NCBI GenBank assembly: GCA_016124655.1
Contig: WGNI01000011.1
Span: forward strand, 128,196-192,195
Source of the DNA: Alphaproteobacteria bacterium
GTDB taxonomy: Bacteria; Pseudomonadota; Alphaproteobacteria; Caulobacterales; Aquidulcibacteraceae
Length of the DNA: 64,000 nt
Reading direction: 5' to 3'
The notes under the pieces are model-generated. The model saw only the letters and a program-made list of their open reading frames with translations, was not told the origin of the DNA and did no database searches. The position numbers were made by a program, and so were the translations under genes. Shown here piece by piece: positions 35,607 through 43,638 of the stretch (positions are counted from its first letter, which is position 1; each line of letters begins with the position of its first letter).

Positions 35607-37259
35607 TCAATTCTCCCAGTTCGCGCGCTGCGCCGCCGCGCGGCCGGCGATGACCCCAAATGTCAGCGCGGGCCCCAAAGTCCCGCCCGCGCCGGCATAT
35701 ACTCCGCCCGTCGGCGCGGCGATGCAATTTCCCGCCGCGAACAATCCCGCGATCGGTGCGCCATCGTGGCCGAGCACGCGCGCCCGCGCATCCGTCAGTG
35801 GACCGCCCGTGGTGCCCAGCGTGCCCATCTTGATTTCAACGGCGCTAAAGGGCGGCGTCTCCAGCGCGCCGAGCGTCGCGAACGCGCCATCCCGGGACCG
35901 GTCGCCATAGAAGCGGTCATAGGCGTGCGCGCCGCGATGAAAGTCCTCGTCGACGCCCGTCCGCGCGAAGCCGTTGAACCGTGCAACCGTGGCGGCAAGG
36001 CCGTCCGCGTCGACGCCGATGCGGCCGGCAAGTTCAGCCAGCGTGCCCGCTTCCGCGAGAAACGGCGCCGGCATCCCGGGCATCGCCGAGGCGACCGGAT
36101 ATTTCGCGCGAAACGCGCCGTCCATGATCAGGAACGCCGGCAGATTGGGATACGCATACGCGTTCGGATCGAACGCATGAAACGCGCCGGACAGGGCGGA
36201 ATAGTTCGCCGCTTCGTTGCAGAAGCGTTTGCCCGCGCGATTGACCATGATCGATCCCGGCAGCGTGCGCTCGATCAGCACGGGCAAGGCGCGCTTTGTG
36301 CCGCCGAACCAGGTGTCGCCGGGTTCCAGCACGGGCATCCACCAGCTTTGCGTCATGTTGCCGAGTGCTGCGCCCGCGGTCATCGCAAGGCGCAAGCCGT
36401 CTCCCGTCAGATGCGGCGGCGACGCCGGTGTTGTCATGGGACCCTTCAGGAACGCTTGCGTCAGCGCCCGATCGTGCTCGAAGCCTCCGGTCGTGAGGAT
36501 CACGCCGTGCCGGGCGAAAAGCGCCGACGCGGCGCCGTCGCCATCCTTGATCGCAACGCCGGAAATGCGTGCGCCATCGCGCAACAATTGCGTCACCGCC
36601 GTATTGAGGCGCGGCGTGATTCCGGCGTCGAGACAGCCCTTGAGCATCGCGCCGACAAGCGCTTGCCCCCAGCCGCGCTCATCATTGGCGATGCGCGCGC
36701 CAATCACTTGCGGATCGATTGCGCCGGTGGCGCCGCCCAGCGGAGTCTCCAGGAGTTTGATGGGCATGGGCTGGCCATTGCTCGCGACCTTGCCGGCCCA
36801 CTCGCCCAGCGCCTTGTACGAGAACAGACCGGAATCGAGCGCCCGTCCGCCGCTCTGTTTCGCGCCCGGGCGATCGAGATAATAGTCCGGATAGCCCGGC
36901 AGCAGCTCAAACCGGATTGGGCAGGCGCTCTCGAGGAACGCCAGCGCCTCCGGCGCTTCCGTCACGAAGGCGCCCAACACGTCGTCGCGAATGTCGCCGT
37001 GATTGAGTGAACCGAAGTAGGCGCGTGCGTCATCCGCGCTGTCGGCGATGCCGGCTTCGCGCATGCGCGCGTTGTTGGGCGCCCAGACGATGCCGCCGGA
37101 GATCGCCGCAGCGCCGCCCACCGCGCCAGACTTTTCAAGCAGCGCCACCGATGCGCCCTGCGCGTGTGCGGCCAGCGCAGCCGCAAGACCTGCCGCTCCG
37201 GCGCCGACGATGATGACATCTACTGTATCGTGATCGTCAGCAGCAGGGGACTGGGGCAT
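35607..37259 (-). CDS. FAD-dependent dehydrogenase of the KstD/fumarate reductase family
   Basis: A 550-residue flavoprotein. FAD loop: VIIVGAGAAGLAAALAAHAQG; then LLEKSGAVGGAAAISGGIVW. The C-terminal GGPLTDARARVLGHDGAPIAGLFAAGN and PTGGVYAGAGGTLGPALTFG closely follow 3-ketosteroid dehydrogenases and related FAD_binding_2 enzymes. These remove or add hydrogen alpha-beta to a carbonyl. I use ATG 37259 with GGGAGG 8 bases upstream. First gene of the operon with the NmrA-like and SnoaL-like genes, divergent from an SDR. A steroid-like or other alicyclic ketone substrate is possible but unproven. Confidence 0.88.
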   Translation of the reverse strand: MPQSPAADDHDTVDVIIVGAGAAGLAAALAAHAQGASVALLEKSGAVGGAAAISGGIVWAPNNARMREAGIADSADDARAYFGSLNHGDIRDDVLGAFVTEAPEALAFLESACPIRFELLPGYPDYYLDRPGAKQSGGRALDSGLFSYKALGEWAGKVASNGQPMPIKLLETPLGGATGAIDPQVIGARIANDERGWGQALVGAMLKGCLDAGITPRLNTAVTQLLRDGARISGVAIKDGDGAASALFARHGVILTTGGFEHDRALTQAFLKGPMTTPASPPHLTGDGLRLAMTAGAALGNMTQSWWMPVLEPGDTWFGGTKRALPVLIERTLPGSIMVNRAGKRFCNEAANYSALSGAFHAFDPNAYAYPNLPAFLIMDGAFRAKYPVASAMPGMPAPFLAEAGTLAELAGRIGVDADGLAATVARFNGFARTGVDEDFHRGAHAYDRFYGDRSRDGAFATLGALETPPFSAVEIKMGTLGTTGGPLTDARARVLGHDGAPIAGLFAAGNCIAAPTGGVYAGAGGTLGPALTFGVIAGRAAAQRANWEN

Positions 37260-37404
37260 GGGCGGCCTCCCGGAGCGCTGCAAGGACGCGCGCGCCCGCG
37301 CCCGCTTTTTTCAGCACAATTGATTTTTTTTGCAAGCGATAGGCTAATTCGATAACCCTGCGCTGAGCGGGGGCCAAGGACAGAACAAGGACGGAGGCGC
37401 GAAC

Positions 37405-38196
37405 ATGCCAGGGCGTTTGGCGGGTAAGGTGGCGATCATCACCGGGGCGGCGAAAGGCCTGGGGGAAGCCGACGCGCGCTTGTTTGCGCAAGAGGGCGCG
37501 CAGGTGGTGTTGACGGACGTCGATGAGGTCAACGGCGCGCGCGTCGCCGCCGAGATCGGCGCAGCGGCCGCGTTCCTGCGCCAGGACGTTCGCCATGAGC
37601 GCGAATGGACCGCGCTCATTCCAGAAGTGGTGCAACGCTTCGGTCGCCTCGATATTCTGGTGAACAATGCAGGCGTTGTGGAGGCAGGCACCATCGAAGA
37701 CGTTACGGAAGCGGATTATCGCTTCATCATGGCCGTCAGCGCCGACGGCGCCCTGTGGGGCTGCAAGCACGCCATTCCCGCGATGCGCGCAAGCGGCGGC
37801 GGCTCAATCGTCAACATGGCCTCCATCGCTTCCGTTCAGGGTGAACCATCGGTCGCCGCCTATTGCGCAGCCAAGGGCGCGGTCGAAGCGCTGACGCGCG
37901 CCGTCGCCGTGCATTGCGCGCAACTGAAGGATCCCATCCGCTGCAATTCCGTGCATCCCGTGGGCATCGACACGCCAATGGTGCGCGCCATGCCGGAGCG
38001 CTTGGCCAAGCTGAGAGAAAGCGGGTCCGTGGTGGCCCGTCAGGCGCCCGCGAACAGCGCAAACCGCTTGGGCGAACCGATCGACATCGCCAACACGGTG
38101 CTGTTTCTGGCCAGCGATGAAAGCCGCTTCATCAACGGTCAGGCGATCATTGTCGACAACAGCTCATCGGTCACGCAGGGCGTCGTGCCTTCTTGA
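37405..38196 (+). CDS. SDR family oxidoreductase (3-/17-hydroxysteroid dehydrogenase-like)
   Basis: A 263-residue classical SDR. IITGAAKGLGEADARLFAQEGA is the cofactor loop and LTDVDE suggests NAD use. NNAGVVEAG is in beta-4, Ser in NMASIASVQGEP, and YxxxK in AYCAAKGA. HPVGIDTPM and FLASDESRFINGQAIIVD complete the fold. It would oxidise a secondary alcohol to the ketone that the divergent KstD-like enzyme could desaturate. GACGGAGG lies about 9 bases before the ATG. The last 26 bases overlap the convergent TetR gene. Confidence 0.88.
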   Translation: MPGRLAGKVAIITGAAKGLGEADARLFAQEGAQVVLTDVDEVNGARVAAEIGAAAAFLRQDVRHEREWTALIPEVVQRFGRLDILVNNAGVVEAGTIEDVTEADYRFIMAVSADGALWGCKHAIPAMRASGGGSIVNMASIASVQGEPSVAAYCAAKGAVEALTRAVAVHCAQLKDPIRCNSVHPVGIDTPMVRAMPERLAKLRESGSVVARQAPANSANRLGEPIDIANTVLFLASDESRFINGQAIIVDNSSSVTQGVVPS

Positions 38197-38863
38197 GCGT
38201 CGCCGGCGCACGCTCAAGCCCCCACAGCTGAAACACTTGCTCTTTCAGCGCTTCCTTCAGCGCCGCGCGGCGTTCGGCCGGATTGTCCGGCAGGATGTAG
38301 ATCGCCAGCCCGGCGGACAGCACCGACACCAGGTCCGACGCCGCGCGAAAATTGGGCAGCCGGCCCTTGGCCTCGTCTTGAAAAATCTCTTTCGACAACG
38401 CCAGCCGCAATTGATCGAACCGCTGCATGGTCTTCTTCAAGATGGGGCGCAGGGAAGGCTCCGTGCGCGCCGCGGCCAAAAGCTCCACGAGGATCTGATA
38501 GCGCCACGCATCCGCCCCGTCGAACGCAACATCGATGTGATACTCAAGTCCGGCGACGCCGGGCGGCGCATGTTGCGACGCCCGCGTCAACTGCGCCCAG
38601 ATGTCGTCGACCAGATGTCCCGTCGCGGCCGCCAACAGCGCATCCGTGGTCGGAAAATAGTACTGCATGCACCCGCGCGTGACGCCGGCTTCTTTCGAGA
38701 CGACGGAAAGATTGGTGCGAAAATAGCCATCGCGATGAAAACACCGCAGCGCCGCGTCGATGATCACATCGCGCGTTTCAGCGCTCTTCTCCGTGGCGTG
38801 CCGCCGGCTGACGCGTCCTGTCGGCGTACGCGCCCGGAGGGGGGAGACTTGGCGGGTCGTCAT
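38171..38863 (-). CDS. TetR-family transcriptional regulator
   Basis: A 230-residue one-component regulator. VIIDAALRCFHRDGYFRTNLSVVSKEAGVTRGCMQYYFPTTDALL is the helix-turn-helix, with recognition helix TRGCMQYYF. The C-terminal helices carry a dimer interface and a ligand cavity of unknown specificity. The N-terminus has a basic leader of about 25 residues (RARTPTGRVSRRHATEKS). It overlaps the SDR 3' end on the opposite strand and diverges from the SnoaL/VOC pair, its likely targets. Confidence 0.88.
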   Translation of the reverse strand: MTTRQVSPLRARTPTGRVSRRHATEKSAETRDVIIDAALRCFHRDGYFRTNLSVVSKEAGVTRGCMQYYFPTTDALLAAATGHLVDDIWAQLTRASQHAPPGVAGLEYHIDVAFDGADAWRYQILVELLAAARTEPSLRPILKKTMQRFDQLRLALSKEIFQDEAKGRLPNFRAASDLVSVLSAGLAIYILPDNPAERRAALKEALKEQVFQLWGLERAPATLKKARRPA

Positions 38864-38953
38864 GCAGCGCGGACAGCGCTCCCAAACGGGTCAACACACG
38901 CGCATACGCCGCCCGGCCGAGCCGCGTCAAACAGCAAGGGGCGGCGAGTTGCC

Positions 38954-38966
38954 GAAAAATCAGCGC
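38954..38966 (+). repeat. 13-base motif shared with the Rieske promoter region (copy 1)
   Basis: GAAAAATCAGCGC occurs here, 42 bases before the start of SnoaL-like protein B, and again at 41455-41467 upstream of the Rieske oxygenase. In the second copy it is part of a CTGA-N4-TCAG dyad; here one base of the dyad differs (CCGA). Possible shared regulator site, perhaps for the TetR protein. Confidence 0.4.
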
Positions 38967-39007
38967 CGTGATCAAGTTGTAGGCGGGCAAAGGGAAAGGC
39001 TCACGGC

Positions 39008-39544
39008 GTGAACGATACGCTGGACGCAAGAGTGACGGCCCTCGAAGACCGCGCCGCGATCATGGACACGCTGGCGCGCTATTGCCGCGGCATCGATCGC
39101 TGTGAGGTCGAGACGTTGAAATCCGTCTACTGGCCCGATGGCGTCGACGATCACGGAACGTTTGTCGGCCTTGGGCATGATTTCGCCGAAGCGGTGACGC
39201 CGCGCTTGCTGGACATGAAGCAGACCATGCACGCCATCGCCAATGTCACCATCGAGTTGATGGGCGATTGGGCGCGGGTCGAGACCTACGTCATCGCCTA
39301 CCATCTCATCCCGAGCGAAAGCGGCGACCAGGAGATGATTGTCGGGGGGCGTTATCTCGATCACTTTGAAAAACGCAGCGGCGCGTGGCGCATCAAACAC
39401 CGTCTCTATGTCATGGATTGGAACCAGAATGGGCCTGCAACGGCGATCTGGGATCGCGGCTTGTTTGCGCAGCTGAAAACGCGCGGCGCGCGCGGCGCCG
39501 ATGATCCTTGGGAAACGGCGCCGCATCTGCGCGACCCGTCATGA
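39008..39544 (+). CDS. SnoaL-like/NTF2-fold protein B
   Basis: 178 residues, homologous to the protein at 34148. YCRGIDRCEVETLKSVYWPDGVDDHGTFVG is the opening, GGRYLDHFEKRSGAWRIKHRLYVMDW the central sheet, and RGARGADDPWE the tail. GTG start with AAAGG about 10 bases upstream. The stop overlaps the VOC start as ATGA, so the two are co-translated. In both proteins the DDHG strand is kept, hinting at a shared catalytic or binding residue. Role in ring isomerisation or dehydration is inferred from family only. Confidence 0.78.
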   Translation: MNDTLDARVTALEDRAAIMDTLARYCRGIDRCEVETLKSVYWPDGVDDHGTFVGLGHDFAEAVTPRLLDMKQTMHAIANVTIELMGDWARVETYVIAYHLIPSESGDQEMIVGGRYLDHFEKRSGAWRIKHRLYVMDWNQNGPATAIWDRGLFAQLKTRGARGADDPWETAPHLRDPS

Positions 39545-40080
39545 TGCGCGTGTTTGGCCGGCCCGTCGTGCAATTGGCGATCCATGCGCCCGACATCGAG
39601 GCCGCCGCGCGCGAAAGCGCCGCCAGCATGGGCTGGGGGCCGTTCTTCGTCGCGCGCGACATTCGCCTGAAACGCTGCCTGCATCGCGGCGCGCCGCGAT
39701 CCTTCGTGCATTCGTCTGCGTACGGGCAGGGCGGCGACATCATGATCGAATGGATCAGCCAGCCCGACGATGCGCCATCGGTCTTGCGAGACGCTTACGA
39801 CGCCGGCCAGACCGGTTTGCATCACGCGGCAATCATCGTCGATGATCTCGACGCTTTTCTCGCTGAAGCAGCGCAAAAGGGATGCCCCACCGCACTCGAT
39901 GCGGAGACCGATTTCGGACTGCGCTTCGCCATGGCGGATGCACGCGCTGCGATAGGGCTTTTCGTGGAAGCCTATGAGCGCGGGCCGATCCTTGATGGGC
40001 TCTACAATAGCGTGCGCGCAGCGGCGCAGGGCTGGGACGGCGCCGACCCCGTGCGCGAGATGACTGCTTTGCGAACGTAA
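39541..40080 (+). CDS. VOC-family protein
   Basis: A 179-residue VOC protein. The first unit reads VQLAIHAPDIEAAARESAASMGWGPFF, and the second begins LHHAAIIVDDLDAFLAEAAQKGC and ends in GLFVEAYERGPI with the expected Glu. The first His ligand is present (AIHAPD) and the second in LHHAA, so a metal site is possible. The family includes methylmalonyl-CoA epimerase-like and dioxygenase proteins. Coupled to the SnoaL-like gene; convergent with the Rieske gene, with 4 bases between the stops. Confidence 0.82.
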   Translation: MMRVFGRPVVQLAIHAPDIEAAARESAASMGWGPFFVARDIRLKRCLHRGAPRSFVHSSAYGQGGDIMIEWISQPDDAPSVLRDAYDAGQTGLHHAAIIVDDLDAFLAEAAQKGCPTALDAETDFGLRFAMADARAAIGLFVEAYERGPILDGLYNSVRAAAQGWDGADPVREMTALRT

Positions 40081-40084
40081 TCCG

Positions 40085-41437
40085 TCAGGCGCCGAGACGC
40101 GTGGCGCCGGCCAGATAGCGGTCGAGGTTCTCGTGGAAGAACCGCACGCGCCGCTCCTGCCAGGGCATGTAATCTCCGAGATATCCGCGCGAGCGCAGCC
40201 CTTTTTGCTGCGCCGCCCAGATCGACACGTCCTGATCGATGCCCGGCCCGCACGAAACTTCGCCGAACTTCCCGCGTTCCTGCGGCGCAGGCGTGTTCTT
40301 CGACACCCACTGCCCCACCGAGTGCGAGAAGTATTTGTCTTCGCCTTTCGGGAACCAGGTCAGATACCAGAAATCGAAAGTGCAGCGCTCCGGATCTTCT
40401 GGATGCGGATTCGCGCGCAGGAAGATGCAGCCGTCGGGCTTCATCGAGAACGATGTGTTGGGGAACATCGTGTAGTGATAGTGGTCGGTGAGCTGATCGT
40501 CGTTGAAGTTCTCGAAATCGTAGCCCTTCTCGGCGCCCATCTTGCGCTTCTGAACTTGCAGCGCTTCACGCATGTCCTGCACGCGGCCGCGGAAGCTCTC
40601 AGGATCGAGATCCCACAGCGTCAATTCCATCTTCATCGCGTTCAGGACGGCGTCTTCCTCGCCGCGCAGGCTGGCCGTCGGGCGGCAGCCGGGCATGAAC
40701 ATGCGCGCGTGCCCTTGCGGGAACAGATCGAACTGGCAGTTCCTGTGGTACTGCTCCATGACGAATTTCGTCTGTGGATGCACGAACGGCAGGTGATAGG
40801 ATTCGTTGAAGTTATCCTGCACGCATTTCCAGTTGAAATCGCCGTCCATCGTCACCCAATTGGTGCGGCGCATTTCGTGCAGGCGATAGCATTCCAGATC
40901 GGCCTTCAGCGGCCCCAGAAAATCTTCTAGCGACGCGCAGTTCGGATCCATATTGTACCAGATCAGCCCGGCCCATTCCCGGCAGGGAATTTCATTGAGC
41001 CGCACCGACTTGCACGGATTGCCCTGCGGGAAGTCATCCGCGTCAGGAACCGAAAGCAGCTTGCCGTCGCGGCCCCAGCGCCAGCCGTGATACGCGCACG
41101 CAAACGCTTTGGAGCCTTCGCCGCGCGCTTCCGCGACAAGCTGCATGCCGCGGTGCTGACACACATTGTAGAACGCCTTAACGCCGCCGTCGTTCTGGCG
41201 CACGCATAAGATGCTTTCGCGCCCGATCTCACAGGTCAGGTGGTCGCCGGGATTGGGGATTTCCGTCGACAGGCCGGCGATCAGCCAGACCTTCGTCCAC
41301 ATCATCTCCCACTCGCGTTCGGCGAATTCCTTGCGCCAATAGCGGTCGCCCAGGATACGCGCGTTCCCCAGCGCTGGCTCCGGCCACTTGCGGGTGTCGA
41401 TGCCGCGATGCAGCGCTGCGGGATGCCCATCGGCCAT
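40085..41437 (-). CDS. Rieske non-heme iron oxygenase, alpha subunit
   Basis: 450 residues. The Rieske [2Fe-2S] ligands are Cys93/His95 (NVCQHRGMQL) and Cys114/His117 (CAYHGWRW). The mononuclear iron site uses the histidines of DNFNESYHLPFVHPQT plus a later Asp in the helical/sheet domain typical of ring-hydroxylating oxygenases. No beta subunit, ferredoxin or reductase gene is adjacent, so it may be an alpha-only (homotrimeric) enzyme served by unlinked electron carriers. It would start attack on an aromatic or alicyclic substrate by dihydroxylation, monooxygenation or demethylation. AGAGAGG precedes the ATG by about 7 bases. Confidence 0.93.
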   Translation of the reverse strand: MADGHPAALHRGIDTRKWPEPALGNARILGDRYWRKEFAEREWEMMWTKVWLIAGLSTEIPNPGDHLTCEIGRESILCVRQNDGGVKAFYNVCQHRGMQLVAEARGEGSKAFACAYHGWRWGRDGKLLSVPDADDFPQGNPCKSVRLNEIPCREWAGLIWYNMDPNCASLEDFLGPLKADLECYRLHEMRRTNWVTMDGDFNWKCVQDNFNESYHLPFVHPQTKFVMEQYHRNCQFDLFPQGHARMFMPGCRPTASLRGEEDAVLNAMKMELTLWDLDPESFRGRVQDMREALQVQKRKMGAEKGYDFENFNDDQLTDHYHYTMFPNTSFSMKPDGCIFLRANPHPEDPERCTFDFWYLTWFPKGEDKYFSHSVGQWVSKNTPAPQERGKFGEVSCGPGIDQDVSIWAAQQKGLRSRGYLGDYMPWQERRVRFFHENLDRYLAGATRLGA

Positions 41438-41454
41438 GGCGGACCTCTCTGACT

Positions 41455-41467
41455 GAAAAATCAGCGC
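41455..41467 (+). repeat. 13-base motif shared with the SnoaL-B promoter region (copy 2)
   Basis: GAAAAATCAGCGC, identical to 38954-38966. With its left neighbours it forms CTGA-AAAA-TCAG, a 12-base dyad starting 16 bases upstream of the Rieske start codon. ATGCATAATATATCG, an AT-rich promoter-like patch, follows to the right. Confidence 0.4.
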
Positions 41468-41510
41468 TCATGCATAATATATCGAGGCCCCCACGCCAAG
41501 CGCCGCGCCT

Positions 41511-42632
41511 TCAGCCCGTTGCCGCCGCGAATTCCGCCCAATAGCGCGCGGCGACCGCATCGATCGCGAAGTCCTGCAGGCGCTGCCGCCCGAGGGCGGA
41601 ATACCGCGCCCTATAGGCGTTGTCCGTCATGCGCCGCATGGCGTCCGCAAGCTGCTCCGGCGAGGCGACGGGCGTCAGCACCCCGAATCGCCCCTCGTGC
41701 ACAGCGCGAACCAGCCCGTGCTCTTGTTCAGCGAGAATTTCGGAGGGCCCAGAAGGACAATCCGCCGCGATCACCGGCACGCCGAGCGCCAGCGCTTCGG
41801 CGATCGCGTTGGGAAAGCCCTCCGTGCGCGAGGCCGACACCAGCGCGCGCGCCCGTCGCACGACCGCGAAGGGATTGCGCAGATACCCCAGGAAGCGCAC
41901 GCGCGCGCCGACGCCCGCCGCCGCCGCGCGCGCCTTCAAGGCCCGCAGGTCTTCGCCTTCGCCGATGATGCACAGCTCGCCATCAACGCCTGAGATGGCG
42001 AAGGCGTCGATCAGATCGCCGAACGCCTTGCTCTTCGTCAGCCGGCCGACCCCCACGAAGAAGGTGTCGGGAAGAGGGACTTCCGGCGCCTCAAGCGAGG
42101 ACGAGGCAATGGCCTCAAGATCGTAGGGATTGGGCAACACGGCCACGCGCGCCGGCGAAACGCCGAACCGCTCGATGAGATCGCGACCCGTGCCGCGGCT
42201 TACCGCGATGACGCGCGTCGCGCGCGGATACGCAGCGACCATCATCGACTTGGCCGCCACTCGCGCCAGACCTTCGAACTGCGATGCCAGATGCGCGGAC
42301 GGATGCATGCGTTCGCTGATGACGCTGGGAACGCCTAGCGCGCGCGCTGCAAGGGCCGTGGCGACGTTTGCGCGAATTAGAAAGCTGATCGCGACATCGG
42401 GCTTGTGCGCGCGGATAGCGCGATGCGTCGCGGCGATCGAGGCGCCAAGCCGCCGACGGCAGTCCAGCCGTTCAAATGCCACGCCAGGCGGCAGGCTGCG
42501 ATAGTCGGGCTCATCGTCCAAAAGCGCCACGCGCGCGTCCCAATCCGCCGGCTTGCGCGACAGCACGTTCACAAACACGCGCTCCGCGCCGCCAGGGCCC
42601 AGGGAATTGATGACGATCAGCGCGCGCGGCAT
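41511..42632 (-). CDS. Family 4 (GT-B) glycosyltransferase
   Basis: A 373-residue retaining glycosyltransferase. The N-terminal ALIVINSLGPGGAERVFVNVL motif and the C-terminal EALALGVPVIAADCPSGPSEIL with EGFPN (acceptor/nucleotide-sugar binding EX7E region) place it with capsule and exopolysaccharide glycosyltransferases. VGVGRLTKSKAFGDLIDAFA marks the second Rossmann domain. It has no membrane segment. It is divergent from the DAG-kinase-like gene with a 115-base gap in which I see no clear dyad. Confidence 0.9.
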   Translation of the reverse strand: MPRALIVINSLGPGGAERVFVNVLSRKPADWDARVALLDDEPDYRSLPPGVAFERLDCRRRLGASIAATHRAIRAHKPDVAISFLIRANVATALAARALGVPSVISERMHPSAHLASQFEGLARVAAKSMMVAAYPRATRVIAVSRGTGRDLIERFGVSPARVAVLPNPYDLEAIASSSLEAPEVPLPDTFFVGVGRLTKSKAFGDLIDAFAISGVDGELCIIGEGEDLRALKARAAAAGVGARVRFLGYLRNPFAVVRRARALVSASRTEGFPNAIAEALALGVPVIAADCPSGPSEILAEQEHGLVRAVHEGRFGVLTPVASPEQLADAMRRMTDNAYRARYSALGRQRLQDFAIDAVAARYWAEFAAATG

Positions 42633-42747
42633 GGCTTGAGAGACTTGCGTGGGCGGTGTGCGGAACCGGCAGGCTTAGGCTGGCGGCAACGCATCGACAA
42701 TCCGTCGCAGCGACGGAACCCGGGCTGGGGATCGGCGTTCCTCGCGC

Positions 42748-43638
42748 ATGGCCGCTATGCATCAAGAGGGCGCGCGTGCGCCCGACATCCGCGCCGGGCG
42801 CGTCTTCATTCTGTGCAACGAATCCGCCGGCGGCGTGACCGCAGGCGATAGCGCACGCCTGGAAGGCGCGTTGTTGCATCGCTTCGGGTGCGCTGATGTC
42901 CATGAACTGACGTTGTCGGATGGGCCGTTGGACTTTTCTGATCTGGGACCCGACGATCTCTGCATCGTCTTGGGTGGAGACGGCACCGCCAACGCAGCGG
43001 CCGCCGCTGCGTCCGGCGAAGACGGCCCAATCCTGGTTCTGCTGCCCGGCGGCACCCTGAACGTGCTGCCCCACGCCCTCTACGGCGAGCGCCCCTGGCC
43101 GGAGGCGCTGGAGGCTGCGCTGACGCGCGGTGAAGTCCGCCGTCTCGGCGGCGCCGCCGCTAATGGCAAGCCCTTTTTCGTCGCCGCGGTGTTCGGCGCG
43201 CCGGCCTTGTTGGCGCGTGCGCGCGAGGCGATCCGCAAGGGCCAGTTCTTCTCCGCGCTGAGAAAGCTTCGCCATTTCATCATGCGCGCGCTGATGCGGC
43301 GCCTGCGCGCCCGCGCCGACGCAGGCCCCCCACAGAAGGCCGAAGCGATCGGCGTTCTGTGTCCCAGCTTCGCCGGCCGCCTTGAAGGCGACGACCTCGA
43401 ATGGGTGCGGTTCGATGCGCGTAGCGTGCACGACTTTATCAGTTTGGGCTGGCGCACGCTGACCTCGTCTTGGCGCAATGACCGATCGATTGATATTCAA
43501 CGGTGCGAGGGCGGCGATATCGTCGGCCGTCGCCTTATCCCGGCCATTCTGGACGGAGAGCCTCACGCCTTCCATGGGCGCATCCGAATTGAGAAACTGC
43601 GCGACGGTCCGAAGGTGCTTGCGCTTCCCAACCCATGA
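42748..43638 (+). CDS. Diacylglycerol/lipid kinase family protein
   Basis: A 296-residue DAGK-catalytic-domain protein (YegS/BmrU-like) that would phosphorylate a lipid hydroxyl. VFILCNESAGG opens the nucleotide domain, CIVLGGDGTANAA is the signature GGDGT, and LLPGGTLNVLPHAL is the following PxGT.N motif. The C-terminal lipid-binding sandwich is present. ATG at 42748; a second at 42757 is possible. The stop overlaps the phosphoesterase start as ATGA, so lipid phosphorylation and a phosphoesterase are co-expressed. Confidence 0.88.
   Translation: MAAMHQEGARAPDIRAGRVFILCNESAGGVTAGDSARLEGALLHRFGCADVHELTLSDGPLDFSDLGPDDLCIVLGGDGTANAAAAAASGEDGPILVLLPGGTLNVLPHALYGERPWPEALEAALTRGEVRRLGGAAANGKPFFVAAVFGAPALLARAREAIRKGQFFSALRKLRHFIMRALMRRLRARADAGPPQKAEAIGVLCPSFAGRLEGDDLEWVRFDARSVHDFISLGWRTLTSSWRNDRSIDIQRCEGGDIVGRRLIPAILDGEPHAFHGRIRIEKLRDGPKVLALPNP

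Noticed and set aside
34974-37010. 678-codon plus-strand frame
   Set aside because: Antisense to the NmrA-like and KstD-like genes; Arg-rich composition typical of a GC-rich shadow frame.
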